Positions 11,094 to 22,416 of a DNA stretch of 64,000 bases are shown in pieces. Origin of the DNA: Kondoa malvinella (taxonomy: Eukaryota; Basidiomycota; Agaricostilbomycetes; Agaricostilbales; Kondoaceae); the NCBI GenBank assembly GCA_039545315.1, contig BCIM01000005.1:250609-314608 (forward strand), in the 5' to 3' direction. Both the position numbers and the translations under genes were made by a program. A model generated the notes under the pieces. That model was not told the DNA's origin. It did not search any database and saw only the letters and a list, made by a program, of their open reading frames with translations. The number at the start of each line of letters is the position of its first letter. The stretch's first letter is position 1.

Positions 11094-13471
11094 TTACACC
11101 TTGCTTAGGCATGTTCCACATGACGTCTGTCTTTCTCGAGCTTGTCCTCCGTCAATTGAGGTGTGACGAGACGACCTGTACGATCTGTCAGGCTTGACTT
11201 GATATGAATAGCGAGCACTCGTACCACCCCGGAGAGCGTCTTCCACCTTGCTAGCATTTGGCGTTTTCTGCTCTTTGGTCCAATTCGGCCTAAGCAAAGA
11301 TAAGCGAGACTCATAGGGCAGACAAAGGTGACTTACACAAACCAGCCGGTTGTTCTGAATAAAGCCTGCATCTCCTCGAGACGATGCCCTTTGGTCTCTG
11401 GCAGGAAGGACCAGAAGAAGATAGCATTAGTGACCGGAAAGATGGCGAAGAATACTTAGGCGGCAGTCAGCATGGTGCTTGAAGGTAAGTATCAGTGTCT
11501 TACTGTAGTAACGCCATTCGAGATTGTCGAAAGCATATGCTGTAAGAAAGCGGTCAGTCAGTAGCGTAATGCTGTATAAGGTCACTTACGTGTCACCTGA
11601 GCAATCATGCTGAAGCAAGAGGATCAACAGCAGATCAGACTGTTAGCCTTGACACCTACAAATTGGAGATCCAGGCGGACATCGAGCTATAATGAGTATT
11701 CAGCAACAGTGACAGCTGCAGAGCCCGACCAAACTTACGTCATGGCAGTACCCGTAGCTCGCAGCTCAGTAGGGAAGACTATCTCGGCAGTACCTCAATC
11801 ACTGTGAGACAGCGATACGCCAAGACTCACGTTCGACAGGTACGGCCCAGCTGCCAGAAAGTCATTAGTGCATGTATGGTAGCATCAGAGCGATCTCTTA
11901 CGAGAGTGGCCCCACTGATAGTATCAGACATCAGACGAAACAGTAGAATTACGGTGACATGCACGCACGACATGACGAGAAAAAGAAGTTGTAGATCCAA
12001 GTCGTCGCTATGAATGCGGAATGCGCTGAGCTGTTATTGCTGCTACCAGGGAATCTCGCTATCAAAGCTGTTCCGACTGAGGCAGACGTAAAGACATATG
12101 AGCAAATCCAAGTTGCTTTCCAAGAGGTTTCTCTCACCTGCGAAACATGCAGACGCCATGGAGTTACCGACCAAGATGGGTATGCGACGGCCGATGTGAT
12201 CGACAAACAGGATACAAGCGATTTCACCAACAATAGCAATGATAGAGTTATAGGATTGGAACAGCAGGGTTTTAGTAGTTGTAAAGCCGAGCGAGGCGAA
12301 AATTTGGCTGTGAATACTCAGCTTTGGGCAGACGGCCTGTCAACGATCACGCACGGACTGTAATATTGAAGTACAGAGACACCAGTCATCTGCATACTGA
12401 ATTGAAGTGCGATACCAAGCAATACTGGACTCGCGATCATTAGCGCGGACAATATCCTATTTGATGTTACACTTGCGTGGTCTGAAGTTGTAGCTCCTTG
12501 TGAAGAGAGCCTTTAGCGCGTTGCCATCATAGTCTTCCTCTTGCATCGCCCTCAAAATGTCCTTGAATTCATTCGTGACCAGTGGATCTTCGATGTTGCC
12601 GTGTGCATGCAGTCTTGCCAAGGCTTGCAGAGCTTCTTCGTTCCTTCCCTTGGATGCAAGCCATCTTGGACTTTCGGGAAACAGCAGAATGCACAAGCAA
12701 AGAGGGACAGCTGGCATGAGTTGAAGTCCGAGAGGTAGTCGCCATTGCAGACCATTTTCGTAGTTTCTATTGCAAGCATAACCGACCCATGATGCGACCA
12801 GCGAGCCTATGCCGAGGAACAGTTGTTGGAGAGTTGTGAGCCGCCCGCGAATGGAGCTTTGCGCGATTTCACTCTGCAGTCCCATGAGACCAAGATGAAC
12901 GCTGCAAGAGGCGAATTACCTGGTACAGAGGTGCCAACATGGACAAGAAACCAATGCCCATTCCTGTGCGAATTTGAAGTCAACCTTGTCGGCTCGGCGA
13001 GGTGATCGTGACATGCCAGCGAAGAACCGGCCAGCCATCATCATATCAATGTTCATTGCAGCGGTCTGCAGCGCTCCGCCCAGCATGAATATGAGGCAAC
13101 CGATGATGATGGCCAAGCGACGCCCAAGCTTGTCTGCAAAGAAGCCAGACATAGGACATGCGAAAAAGGCGCCCAGTAACAGCAGCGAAGTGACGAGCCC
13201 TTCTTGATTCCTGTCTTGAAACCTTGGTCCCATTGTGGCCTGAAAGTCACCCGATGGCAGCCTGAAGCACAATTAGATCATCTCTGGGTAAGATCATTGG
13301 ATGTCTTACACTGCTGCAATGACACCCAAATCATAACCGAAGCTGTATGAGCAGGACCACAGTCAGGGAATCCGATCTGCTCTCAAGATTGCAATGCAAT
13401 GCTAACAGAATGGAGCCAAGAGCAGCGAAGCATCCTATGAGGAAGACATATAGCTTGGGAGGTAATGCCAT
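11094..13471 (-). CDS. MFS sugar transporter
   Basis: A sugar:proton symporter or facilitator of the HXT/sugar porter family in the plasma membrane. In order: MALPPKLYVFLIGCFAALGS at the start; FFADKLGRR, the loop 2-3 signature; SSIRGRLTTLQQLFLGIG, with the RGR signature; then QWRLPLGLQLMPAVPL and FPESPRWLASKGR, the strict sugar-transporter motif. Later exons give FTTTKTLLFQSYN and VDHIGRRIPILVG, then FLPETKGHRLEEMQALF, which closes span 12. A polar tail follows and ends LSKV. About eight introns are inferred. It is divergent from the GH51 arabinofuranosidase gene, with 441 bases between start codons. A shared role in pentose or hemicellulose use is therefore plausible but not proven. Confidence 0.87.
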
Positions 13472-13562
13472 GATGATGCGATGGGGCTCAACCAAGTATC
13501 GTCAGATTCTTCTTGACTGACAGAGACGTAAGCAAGGGTGGACGAGACAGAGACAAAAGAGG

Positions 13563-13611
13563 GGAGAGCCGCAGGCGCATATGCGCATCAAGGTTTACGG
13601 CTCTCCACGTG
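13563..13611. promoter_or_regulatory. nested palindrome plus CACGTG box
   Basis: This lies in the shared upstream region of the sugar transporter and GH51 genes. Outer arms GGAGAGCCG (13563-13571) and CGGCTCTCC (13598-13606) are a perfect inverted repeat. Inside is a perfect 12-base palindrome, GCGCATATGCGC (13575-13586). A CACGTG E-box (13606-13611) abuts the right arm. Arms starting or ending in CGG/CCG are typical of sites for dimeric zinc-cluster regulators, so a sugar-responsive operator is a reasonable guess. Confidence 0.4.
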
Positions 13612-13912
13612 GGCTCCGCTCAAGCTTTCTTTCCGTGATCACCAAATTGGGCATCAACACAAGATTTTAGAGCCAAAAATCACATGAGTTTTGGCAGGGC
13701 GTCGGTCATTAGAGCATGTAGCGGCGGCCAACTACCAGCCTGGTATAGGAGCAGAAATCACCGCAAGCAGTGGACGAAGCGGTTCGCGATAGCAGCGCCT
13801 TGACCAACCTCACGCCCGAATAGAACTCCGACACTGGCCTCGGAAGTGTTTGCTAGAGCAATTGGCAATACAGTATTCCGCAGAAAGAGCGTCCGGAATT
13901 CCGAATAGCAAC

Positions 13913-16008
13913 ATGTCGACAGCCAGAGCTCGCGTTTCTGTCGACCTACAGCGACAAATTGGACCAATAGATGACAGGATATATTCAGGTGAGTATCGAC
14001 TTGTTGTGCGCAGGAGCATGTCGCTGATCTTGCGGCTTGCATGCAGGCTTCACGGAGCTCATGGTCGGTTCACGTTAACAGGCCAATTTTCGCGCATTGC
14101 TGAAAATGCGTTCAAGGGCAGATGCATCTACGGGGGCCTCATAGATGATCCAAAGCATCCATCGCCTAAAGAGTTGCTGGACGGGAACGGACATCGCAAA
14201 GATGTGCTTGAAGCGCTGAATGAATTCGACCACGCTCTTGTTCGATTTCCGTCAGTCAGGCAGTCTTCAGCTGCTGTATATGCTCATGGCGTCAACAGCG
14301 GAGGCAACTTTTGTGCCAACTATCACTGGATCGACGGCGTGGATGATTGGCAAAATGGTGTCAAGCAAGAGAGGCCAAGAAGGCATGAATTGGCATGGCT
14401 AGCTGTAGAGCCTAACCTCTTTGGAACAGACGAATTTATGAAGGTGAGCCAATCTTGCCCGATGTCATACTTGTCTGATGTTTGTGCCAAAGTGGTGCAA
14501 AGTATACGGCACTGAACCATACCTTTGCCTCAATATGGGCACAGGCTCGCTTGCAGAGGCACTGTCATGGCTAGAGTACTGTGTGAGCCAGGATCTGCAT
14601 GCGACACCTTTGCGCAAGTCTGACCCTTCGCAGAATGGCAAAGCGGACACGACCTGGGCGAACCTGAGACGCAAAAACGGTCATGAAGAGCCTTACAATG
14701 TCAAGTATTGGGCTATAGGCAACGAATGCTGGGTAAGTCTGTGTATTACTTACAGAGCACTTCCTTCCGCTCATGCAAGACACAAGGGCCCATGGCAAGT
14801 TGGTCAAGTGACAGCTGAAGATTGTGCGTCCCGGTCCTCGACCTTTCAGCTTGGCTGACTCGAAGATAAATAGATGCAAAAACCGCTAGACAATGGATCA
14901 AGGCAATGAAGCTGTTGGATCCCTCAATAGAGGTCATAGTCTGCGTAAGCTCACTTGTTGCGAGTAAGAACTCAGCTAATAGACCCACAGGGCAAAGAAG
15001 GAAACGATGCATGGGACTATATCGTCTCTGATCTGGTGGATGTTGCCGACTATTACAGCATCCACCTCTACACCAGAGGCGATACCCATTTGGTCAACGC
15101 AACCGCACCTCAAGCGGCAGAAAAAGCGATCGACATTACTACTTCTTTGCTCGAGTTGGCAGCACTACAAAAAGGTGTCAAGAAGGTGCCGAAAATCTGT
15201 CTCGATGAATGGAATATGTGGTAGGTCTTTCACCGGCCTTAATCTCATCGCCAACTGCATTTGCAACAGGGATCCAATCATAGCCCCGGGCGAGAAAGGA
15301 GCAGAGCAGCAATACTCTCTAAGTGATACTATCGCGATGGCTTCTTGGGTATGCTCCTCGCGTTGTCTCACTCTGGCTCTGATTCGACAACATGCAATAG
15401 CTCAATGTTTTCATGCGAAGCAGCCAGAAGCTTGCAATAGCCAACATTGCTCAGAGTGTCAATGTAATCTCCCCAATCAGTAAGCTATACATGTACCAGC
15501 GCTCAGAGTCGTGCTGATAAGGATTTCAACAGCAACTAAACCCGACGGCTTGCTGAAACAAGCTACCTTCTTTCCCTTTGCTCTCTTCTCCAAGTATATG
15601 CGCGGTACAGCTTTGGACGTAGCAGGTGAGTAGACTGCCCTCGAGTTCCCGTAGCCAGCTCAAGCAGGAATAGTGCAATCCGACCTATACACTGGCAAGA
15701 CCAACCCTCCATGGCTTGCTGATCTCGTCTCCCTCCCATACATCGACTGCTCGGCGGCATACAAAGACACGACTCTGGCAATATCCCTTTGCAATCGGCA
15801 CGACGAGCTGGCATATACAGTTGACCTCGACCTGGCCAATGTCCAGCAGCCGAAGCAAGCGAAAGTCTACACCGTCACTGGACCTAGTCTGAAGAGCGTC
15901 AACACCTGGGAGAAGCAAGAGGTGACGCAGAGTGACGAGACAATTGAATGGACAGGACAGCTTGAATTGGGCGTGGGCGTCTTTATGCTAATAGTGATCA
16001 AGCTATAG
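13913..16008 (+). CDS. GH51 alpha-L-arabinofuranosidase
   Basis: Releases terminal arabinofuranose from arabinan or arabinoxylan side chains. The start MSTARARVSVDLQRQIGPID leads through short exons to FTELMGRCIYGGLID, then VRFPGGNFCANYHWIDG, matching the family's N-terminal barrel. The acid/base glutamate sits in KYWAIGNECW and the nucleophile in CLDEWNMW. The C-terminal beta domain is present (ISLCNRHDELAYTVDLDL) and the protein ends FMLIVIKL. I see no signal peptide, so an intracellular enzyme acting on imported oligosaccharides is likely. At least nine introns of about 50 nt are needed. It is divergent from the sugar transporter, which fits joint sugar uptake and breakdown. Confidence 0.9.
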
Positions 16009-16158
16009 CAGGATAAGCGCCAATGCAAGAGCATAGACCAGTCCTGTATTAAGGGACAGACCCTCCGCACTTGACATGTCTTCCGCTCACAGCTGATAGC
16101 GCCAGATGCAACATGCAGCTGAACCCACAAGAATTCGTTCTACAGGTGCTTCTCGCGA

Positions 16159-17214
16159 ATGCGACGTAACGCAAGAGCTTATGTAGCCCGCGTACAGTGC
16201 AAGCAAACACTGCCCAAACTAGATGAACGACCTGCTCCCAATTATGTCGCTCGCTTGCTCGCTTCTATCACGCCAGACATACCATTCTGCATCTCGCTAG
16301 TCGACAGACCAGCTGTAGGCTCAAGCATACTAATACACGCTGCTCAGCCCTCACTTCCACCTCTCGTTGATGGTCTTCGCTTTGGCGCTCCAGAGAAGCA
16401 AACACGAGATACACAGCAGGCGTATGAGCTCGAGATCAGCGAAACTACGCATGGCTTCTTACCGCCAATGAGCTCGGACGAGCCTGTAACAGACCAGCCT
16501 TATCTGTCGCTCTACCGCATTCGCTACCGTCTGCTCCGAGGCGGTGTCTCTCCTGTAAGCTCGTTCCCTTACAACTCTCGATTGCATACTAACACATAAC
16601 AGCACTTCATCTATGTCTACTACGGGCAAGAAAAGGACTCAGCACAATTAGTTCCAACGCCAGAAAACTGGCGCAAACATCCAATTCGCAACTATCCTCT
16701 ACCTTCATTCCCTACTAGTCAAGTAGTGTACCCCCTCAAGCGGCCATCACAAGGTCCAGGAGCGCAGCCGCAACAGACTCAATCGCAACCATCTCCGCCT
16801 GTCAGCAGACAGCAGCAGCAACAGCAACAGCATCCCGCATCAAGTCAACCAGCACCAAGAGGTCCACCTGCCATGCCAGAGCAAAGACGCGGACCTGCAG
16901 CACCTCAGCTCATCTTGCGCAATAGGCAACAAGCTGCTCAGCGCGCTCATCAAACCGAAGTAGATGCTGGACCGCCAATGCAGCGTGGAATAAGCGCTGG
17001 TGATTCATTGGACCAATTATCTGGACCAGAGGTGATCATGCAGCAATATCGTTTGGAGCACGAATTGTCTGGTGAAGTGTTTGATGCAAGGAGTACCAAG
17101 CAGATCAGGCAAGCGGGAGAGGGTGGAGTGAGCAAAGATGAAATGGAGAAGAAATTGGCTGGTGTTCGCGAGGAGATAGAGAAAATGGAGGAAGTAAAGG
17201 CAGTCGCAGCGTGA
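16159..17214 (+). CDS. SSR4: Ssr4-like SWI/SNF and RSC complex subunit
   Basis: Two exons joined by an intron at about 16,555-16,602. The N-terminal half has the layout of the Ssr4 domain: a Leu-rich start (YVARLLASITPDIPF), then LVDGLRFGAPE, YELEISETTHGFLPP, YRIRYRLLRGG and HFIYVYYG. A Gln/Pro-rich linker with a run of nine glutamines follows. The C-terminus has SLDQLSGPEVIMQQYRLEHE, resembling the second conserved block of Ssr4 (LTxRDIxxxRYxxHHEWxxE). It ends in a charged helix. In fission yeast this protein is a shared subunit of the SWI/SNF and RSC chromatin remodellers. The assignment rests on motif pattern recalled by eye, so it is moderate. A profile search would settle it. Confidence 0.6.
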
Positions 17215-17632
17215 TGCATTGACCGGCACAATACGAACATCATCTCTTGCAACAAGACAGCGACACAGCGAGAACGCTTTGGTGAGTTCTCTCAGATTCG
17301 GTCAGCCAGACTTTCACTCATCAATACATAGCGCTATGTCAGACACGAGACTGGTCGCCTGTTCTAGACTGACTCATCTACATTGTCTGTTTTGAGCGCG
17401 GCGACGGCGCTGCTGCCGCTCAAGTCAACCCCTTCACGGTCAAGTTGGGCAATCAGGTCTATGTCCTGGCAGAAACAGGGCATCCTTGCGCTTCCAGCCA
17501 CGGAATTTAGAGTTGATGAGCAAGGGACTGTACTGCACTGTCTCACTGGCCTGATAGATAAATGCCTCAGCACCAACTTGCATCAACACATTGCGCCTAT
17601 CGCGTGAATATAGGCTTGACCACGCGCGTTTG
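17215..17632. other. intergenic, no supported gene
   Basis: Between the Ssr4-like gene and the OPT transporter. A 74-codon open frame at 17383-17607 shows no domain and no splice partner. This is probably the OPT promoter and leader. Confidence 0.45.
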
Positions 17633-20600
17633 ATGTCGTATACAGCCTTACGAGGCGAAGAAGACCACCATGGAGGAACAGCACTAGATCTACCAGACCC
17701 TGAGCTGTACGCTGCTTTCGCGACAAGTCACTCCCAAGTTATTGATCAAATGTTCCAAGCAGCGAAAATGACAAGGGCTGGGGTCTCGAGGACAGCGACC
17801 ATGAAGACATTGAATTGCATGCCTTTGATGGAGACAGCAAGACCGACGAGAAAACGGATCCTCTGGCAGCAATCACATCTCAGGAAGATGACCCAAGCCT
17901 GCCAACGCTCACCGTCAGAGTCTTTGTGATAGGGCTGATCTTATGCTGCGTGGGATCTGCTGTGTCTCAGCTCTTCTACTTCAAATCCAATGCACCTACT
18001 TTCTCTTCCTTCTTCGTGATACTGGTATCCATCCGTCTTTGCCAAGGGCATAAGCATCGTTCTGATGTCTGGTAACTAGATATCTTTGCCAATGGGTAAC
18101 CTAATGGGCGAGCATTTCTTCCAGCTTATCCCAGAATGTTGTCTGACGAGTTGACAGCTCAATACATGCCGGACAATCAAATCTCACTGTTCAACATGGA
18201 CATACCGCTCAATCCAGGACCATTTTCAGTCAAAGAGCATCTCTTGGTTACTATACTGGCTACAAGTGGCTCGGAGGCTGCCTATGCTGGGGATATCTTG
18301 GGTATGCTGACTCTCTCAATCCCGCTGTCGCTCACAAATTTTCACAGCCGTGCAAGAACTGTATTATCATCAGGACATTGGTGCACTCCGCATGAAGTAC
18401 AGAAATACATTAGCTGACATTCCAAATCAGGACCTGTTGGCGGTCTACTCTTACTGCTCACGACGCAATTGATTGGCTTCGGACTGGCTGGCCTAGTCTA
18501 CGACATCCTAGTACGACCAGCTACCATGGTATGGCCAACAACTATTGCGATCGTCTCGCTTTTCGATACTCTACATGGTGAATCTGGTCTACTCACACAG
18601 CAAAAACTACGCTTCTTTACTATTGCATTTCTTTGTTGCTTCATCTGGCAATTCGTACCTGGCGTGATAGCACCTGGTCTAACAAGCTTTGCAACCCTTT
18701 GCGTCATCAACAACTCGTCAAAAGCAATGCGCGTGCTTGGTTCCGCGTATTCCGGCTTTGGCATACTGAGCTTTTCGCTGGATTGGTCAGTGATCGGGAG
18801 CACTGGAGGGCTCTTCACACCTTGTAAGTAGTCTACATTTGCCTCTGAGCGTGCATTTACATGATCATACAGTCTGGTTCGATACCGTTTATCTATCGCT
18901 TGACGCGAACTGACTGTAAATGTACACTTGCAGGGCTTCTGTCAAGTACGTTTATGATAGCGGACATAGCTGGCAACTGACATCTCTCTTCAGCTTCTTT
19001 GTCGGAATTGGGGCTATGTGAGCCTCGAATTTCAGAACGCCTCAATGTCTGACAAATGTATAACAGGATGTACGTCATCGGCCCTGCCTTGCATTTTGGC
19101 AACTTCTGGTCAAGTTTGGAGTTTCCTGCACCTATCACCTCACACCTTTACGACACAAACTTCAACACCTTCAATGTTTCAGCCGTTGTCACGCCGGATC
19201 TTAAACTCGATACTGTAGCTTTCGAACAGACCAAACCTAGTGGGTTGATCCACTCAGCTGCCTATTAAATCTCACATTGATCAGTTATACTTGCACCCTT
19301 CTTCGCTTTATCTTATGGCATCTCGTTCGCGGTATTATCATCGACCATTACGACAGTACTGCTCTGGCACAAGGACACTGTTATGTCTGGTATTGGTCTC
19401 AGTTCATCAAAGGCCGAACCAGACGAGAATGTAGAAGTGCTGGAGCGAAAGTAAGTATTGTTCTTGCATGCGCCAGAATATCGTTAATCCACCCCTCAGC
19501 TACGCGCTCGTGCCTACAAATTGGTACCTAGCACTCTTCGCTGCAATGGTAGCTCTGTCAATATGGACTGTCGTGATGTACCCATTACAATTACCGATCT
19601 GGGGCCTATTGCTGTCAATCTTGGTTGCAGCTGTATTTCTGATGTACGACCAACTGTCAGATCTTCTATTTAGCAGCGACTTATGCCCTTTTTAGACCTT
19701 GCGGAATCATTGCGGGAATAACTGGTACTCAGATAGGGCTGAATGTGATTACCGAGGTATGCGTAATTCTCGATTTCAGGAACAGATGCTGACAGCTTGT
19801 TCAGTTCGTCGCTGGATATCTGCTACCCGGATTGCCAATAGCCAATGTCACCTTCAAATGTGTAAGTTGCTCTTCTTCGAAGGCGTATTAGCTGAAAGTA
19901 CATGTAGTATGGCTATATGTGCATGAACCAAGCGCTGGTAAGTCCGATATCGCTGCTAATTACATGCCACTAATCAGCTTTTAGTCGCTTGTAGCGGATC
20001 TCAAGATTGGGTTGTATATGAAGATACCGCCGCGACATCTTTTTCTCTGCCAAGCTCTCGGAACAGCTGTGGGCAGCATAGTGAATTTCTCTCTGATCAA
20101 AGGAGTCATTGCATCAAAACGACCGTACCTTGATGGTACACTTGAGGGTAGGAACAAATCCTTCATAGATGGACTGCGCTCAAAATTTGCCAAAGATCCA
20201 ACAGGACAATGGACCGGCCGAGCTCCTGGTATCTTCTACAGCGCTTCAGTGGTATGTCAAATCTATGTCTTTATTCGCTTGCTGAGGTTGCAGCCAGATA
20301 TGGGGATTAGTTGGACCGGCGCAATTCTTCAGCGGTCAATACAGAGTCTTATATTGGGGCTTTCTTATAGGCGCAATACTGCCCTTGATACCCTGGATCA
20401 TCTATAAGCGATACCGTCAGTGATTTTGCCCAAGCGCAAAGGCTTTGTTAATGTAGATATGCAGCGCGTTTCGGCAAGAAGTACTCTCTAGACAAGATCT
20501 CATTCCCTAGTGAGCATCTATTTCCATTTCGGTCCTAACGCTAACATTGTTCAGTTATGCTGCATGGCTCAATAGGTGATTGATATCCAGCATTTCGCTG

Positions 20601-20872
20601 ACATCAAAGGCTCACAGGTGTCTGCAGGACCTCCGCAGATACCCAGCAATATCGTCCTTTGCGGCTTCATCAGCGCTTTCTTATCGCAGTATTGGGCTCT
20701 CCGCTATCACACAAAATGGTTCACCAAATACAATTATGTTCTCTCATCGGCTCTAGACGCCGCGACGTCCATCAACGCGCTGGCCATCTACATGCTTGGT
20801 CTATCAGCTTTCGTCGGAGGATGGTGGATGAACGACCCGATAGACACGGAGCATTGCAGGCCTGGTAGTTGA
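17633..20872 (+). CDS. OPT-family oligopeptide transporter
   Basis: A proton-coupled importer of small peptides, or possibly of siderophore- or glutathione-like ligands, with about 12-16 membrane spans. The start MSYTALRGEEDHHGG fits, with an intron at about 17707-17762 linking it to the acidic N-terminus (ENDKGWGLEDSDHEDIELH). The family hallmark NPGPFSVKEHLLVTILA is present after 18,200. Spans such as LIGFGLAGLVYDILVRPATM and WQFVPGVIAPGLTSFATLC follow, then LFAAMVALSIWTVVMYPLQL. The C-terminus closes with WWMNDPIDTEHCRPGS, matching the usual OPT ending. Many introns divide it. Its stop lies only 26 bases from the convergent stop of the epimerase gene. Confidence 0.85.
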
Positions 20873-20898
20873 AAGCATGTTGCATCTAATTGTTATGT

Positions 20899-22189
20899 TT
20901 ACAAGTCGCTGGTAGTGTACGCTCTCGAATTGCTCTCTTCTCCAGCCTTTTTGAACATTTCGAGTTCTCGTCCTATCTCTGGCTTGAAATCCTCCTGGTT
21001 CCAGTTTGGCTTCCAACCCAATTTGCGTAATCTGACAGCCCTTGAACGACTTTCAGCAGACATGGCTGATAGTTGAGCAGCGGAGAAAAGACCGCTTCCG
21101 GCTGTGGCTCTAGAAGTGTTGAGACCAGGTAAGAGTTCTTTGATGGTTTGCGAAGTCGTTTTCCATGATTGCTCAAAGCTTTCGCAAAAGTAGTAAGGGT
21201 TGTTGAAGTCTGGGTTGGAAGAAGGAGTAGCGAGCATGTGTTTCTGCGGTTGTTCTGAGCCAAACACTATTTGAGCTCGAATGTTGGACATACCACAATA
21301 GTAATGTAGCCTGGAACGAGGTCTTTGATGTGGATGTAAGACCAGTAATGAGCCCCATCACCGACACAAGGTACCACACCCGATTTCAAAGCGACTTTCT
21401 CATGCGCTACAACTTGCTGACTGTGCTTGTTAAACGGTGATGTCCCAATACCCCAGATACAAGGAGGCAGAATGATGGAGATTTTCGCCTTGTCGCCCAA
21501 TTCCTTTTTTGCTTTCAAGATCTTGAGATCAACCACTCTGTGATCTGCTGAATCGGGAAGGGCATCGATTTTAGAAGGTTCTTCGTCAGAGTAAATGACA
21601 CCCAAGTCTTTAAAGTGGTTTGTGTGGTCTTGTAGCTCGCCGGTACCTGTGAACTGAATCAGGCTTGCGCAAATAGATAGGATGCCAGACTGACCTGAAG
21701 TATGCAAATAGGTAGTCATTTGACCTTTTGCTGCTCGTTGCTTGATACCTTCAAGGACAGCTTCTACAGATGGTTCGTCATCCGCGGTCCTGCGTATCTA
21801 TGAGACCCGCTGCCAGCCCGATAGACAAGTATTACGTACGCCGCATGAATGACAACTTCGTTCTCCAAGACAGTCTTGATGAGCAGATCGCGCGAGTCCA
21901 AAGAGCCCTTGACGTAGTCTACGCCCATTCCTTGCAAAGTAGGGATGCTAAGCTCGACATCAGCAACCAGCGAACGATATGGATGAAAGAGTGCGTAAGA
22001 CTGACTATTCATCTTTGCGGATCAAGACTGTAATTTTCGGCTGAGGCGTAAAGGATTTGACTAGTTCTAGCAGCAGCGAGCCGCCGATGTAACCTGTTGT
22101 GGCATTACGTGATCAGTCTCGGACTCGTGCGGCGTTCGCAGAAGTCTACCTGTGCCGAGGAGGAAGATGGACTGTGGTGCTTCAGACAT
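20899..22189 (-). CDS. NAD(P)-dependent epimerase/dehydratase-like protein
   Basis: A Rossmann-fold short-chain reductase of the extended, epimerase-like class. The first exon reads MSEAPQSIFLLGTG and is spliced to YIGGSLL, giving the nucleotide-binding GTGYIGG motif. Later: LLIKTVLENEVVIHAAYAAD, TYLHTSGTGELQ, ISIILPPCIWGIG and HYWSYIHIKDLV, typical of the NmrA/epimerase fold. The canonical YxxxK is not obvious, as in several fungal relatives. The C-terminus (ELEMFKKAGEESNSRAYTTS) is helical. The substrate is unknown. An in-frame upstream ATG at 22273 would add a hydrophobic leader, but the start at 22189 gives the standard N-terminus of this family. Confidence 0.75.
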
Positions 22190-22416
22190 GATCGATAGAG
22201 TGCTCAATGGTAGTATGAGATTGAGCAGTGATAACAATCCAATGACGAAGCGGACAGACGTTCTCCCGCGCACTCAGACATACAAGAGAGTGCGGAAGAC
22301 ATTCTTCGGACGGTCCGCCTCGAGGCACCGCTGCGCTGTTGTTCTTTTCAAGGCATGACACGAAGCTGATACCAGAGACCTCGATATCCCCTACAGCCTT
22401 AGATACCTACTAAAAG

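Noticed and set aside
16950..17255. 101-codon minus frame opposite the Ssr4-like gene
   Set aside because: Antisense shadow of the charged, Gln-rich C-terminus; no motif.
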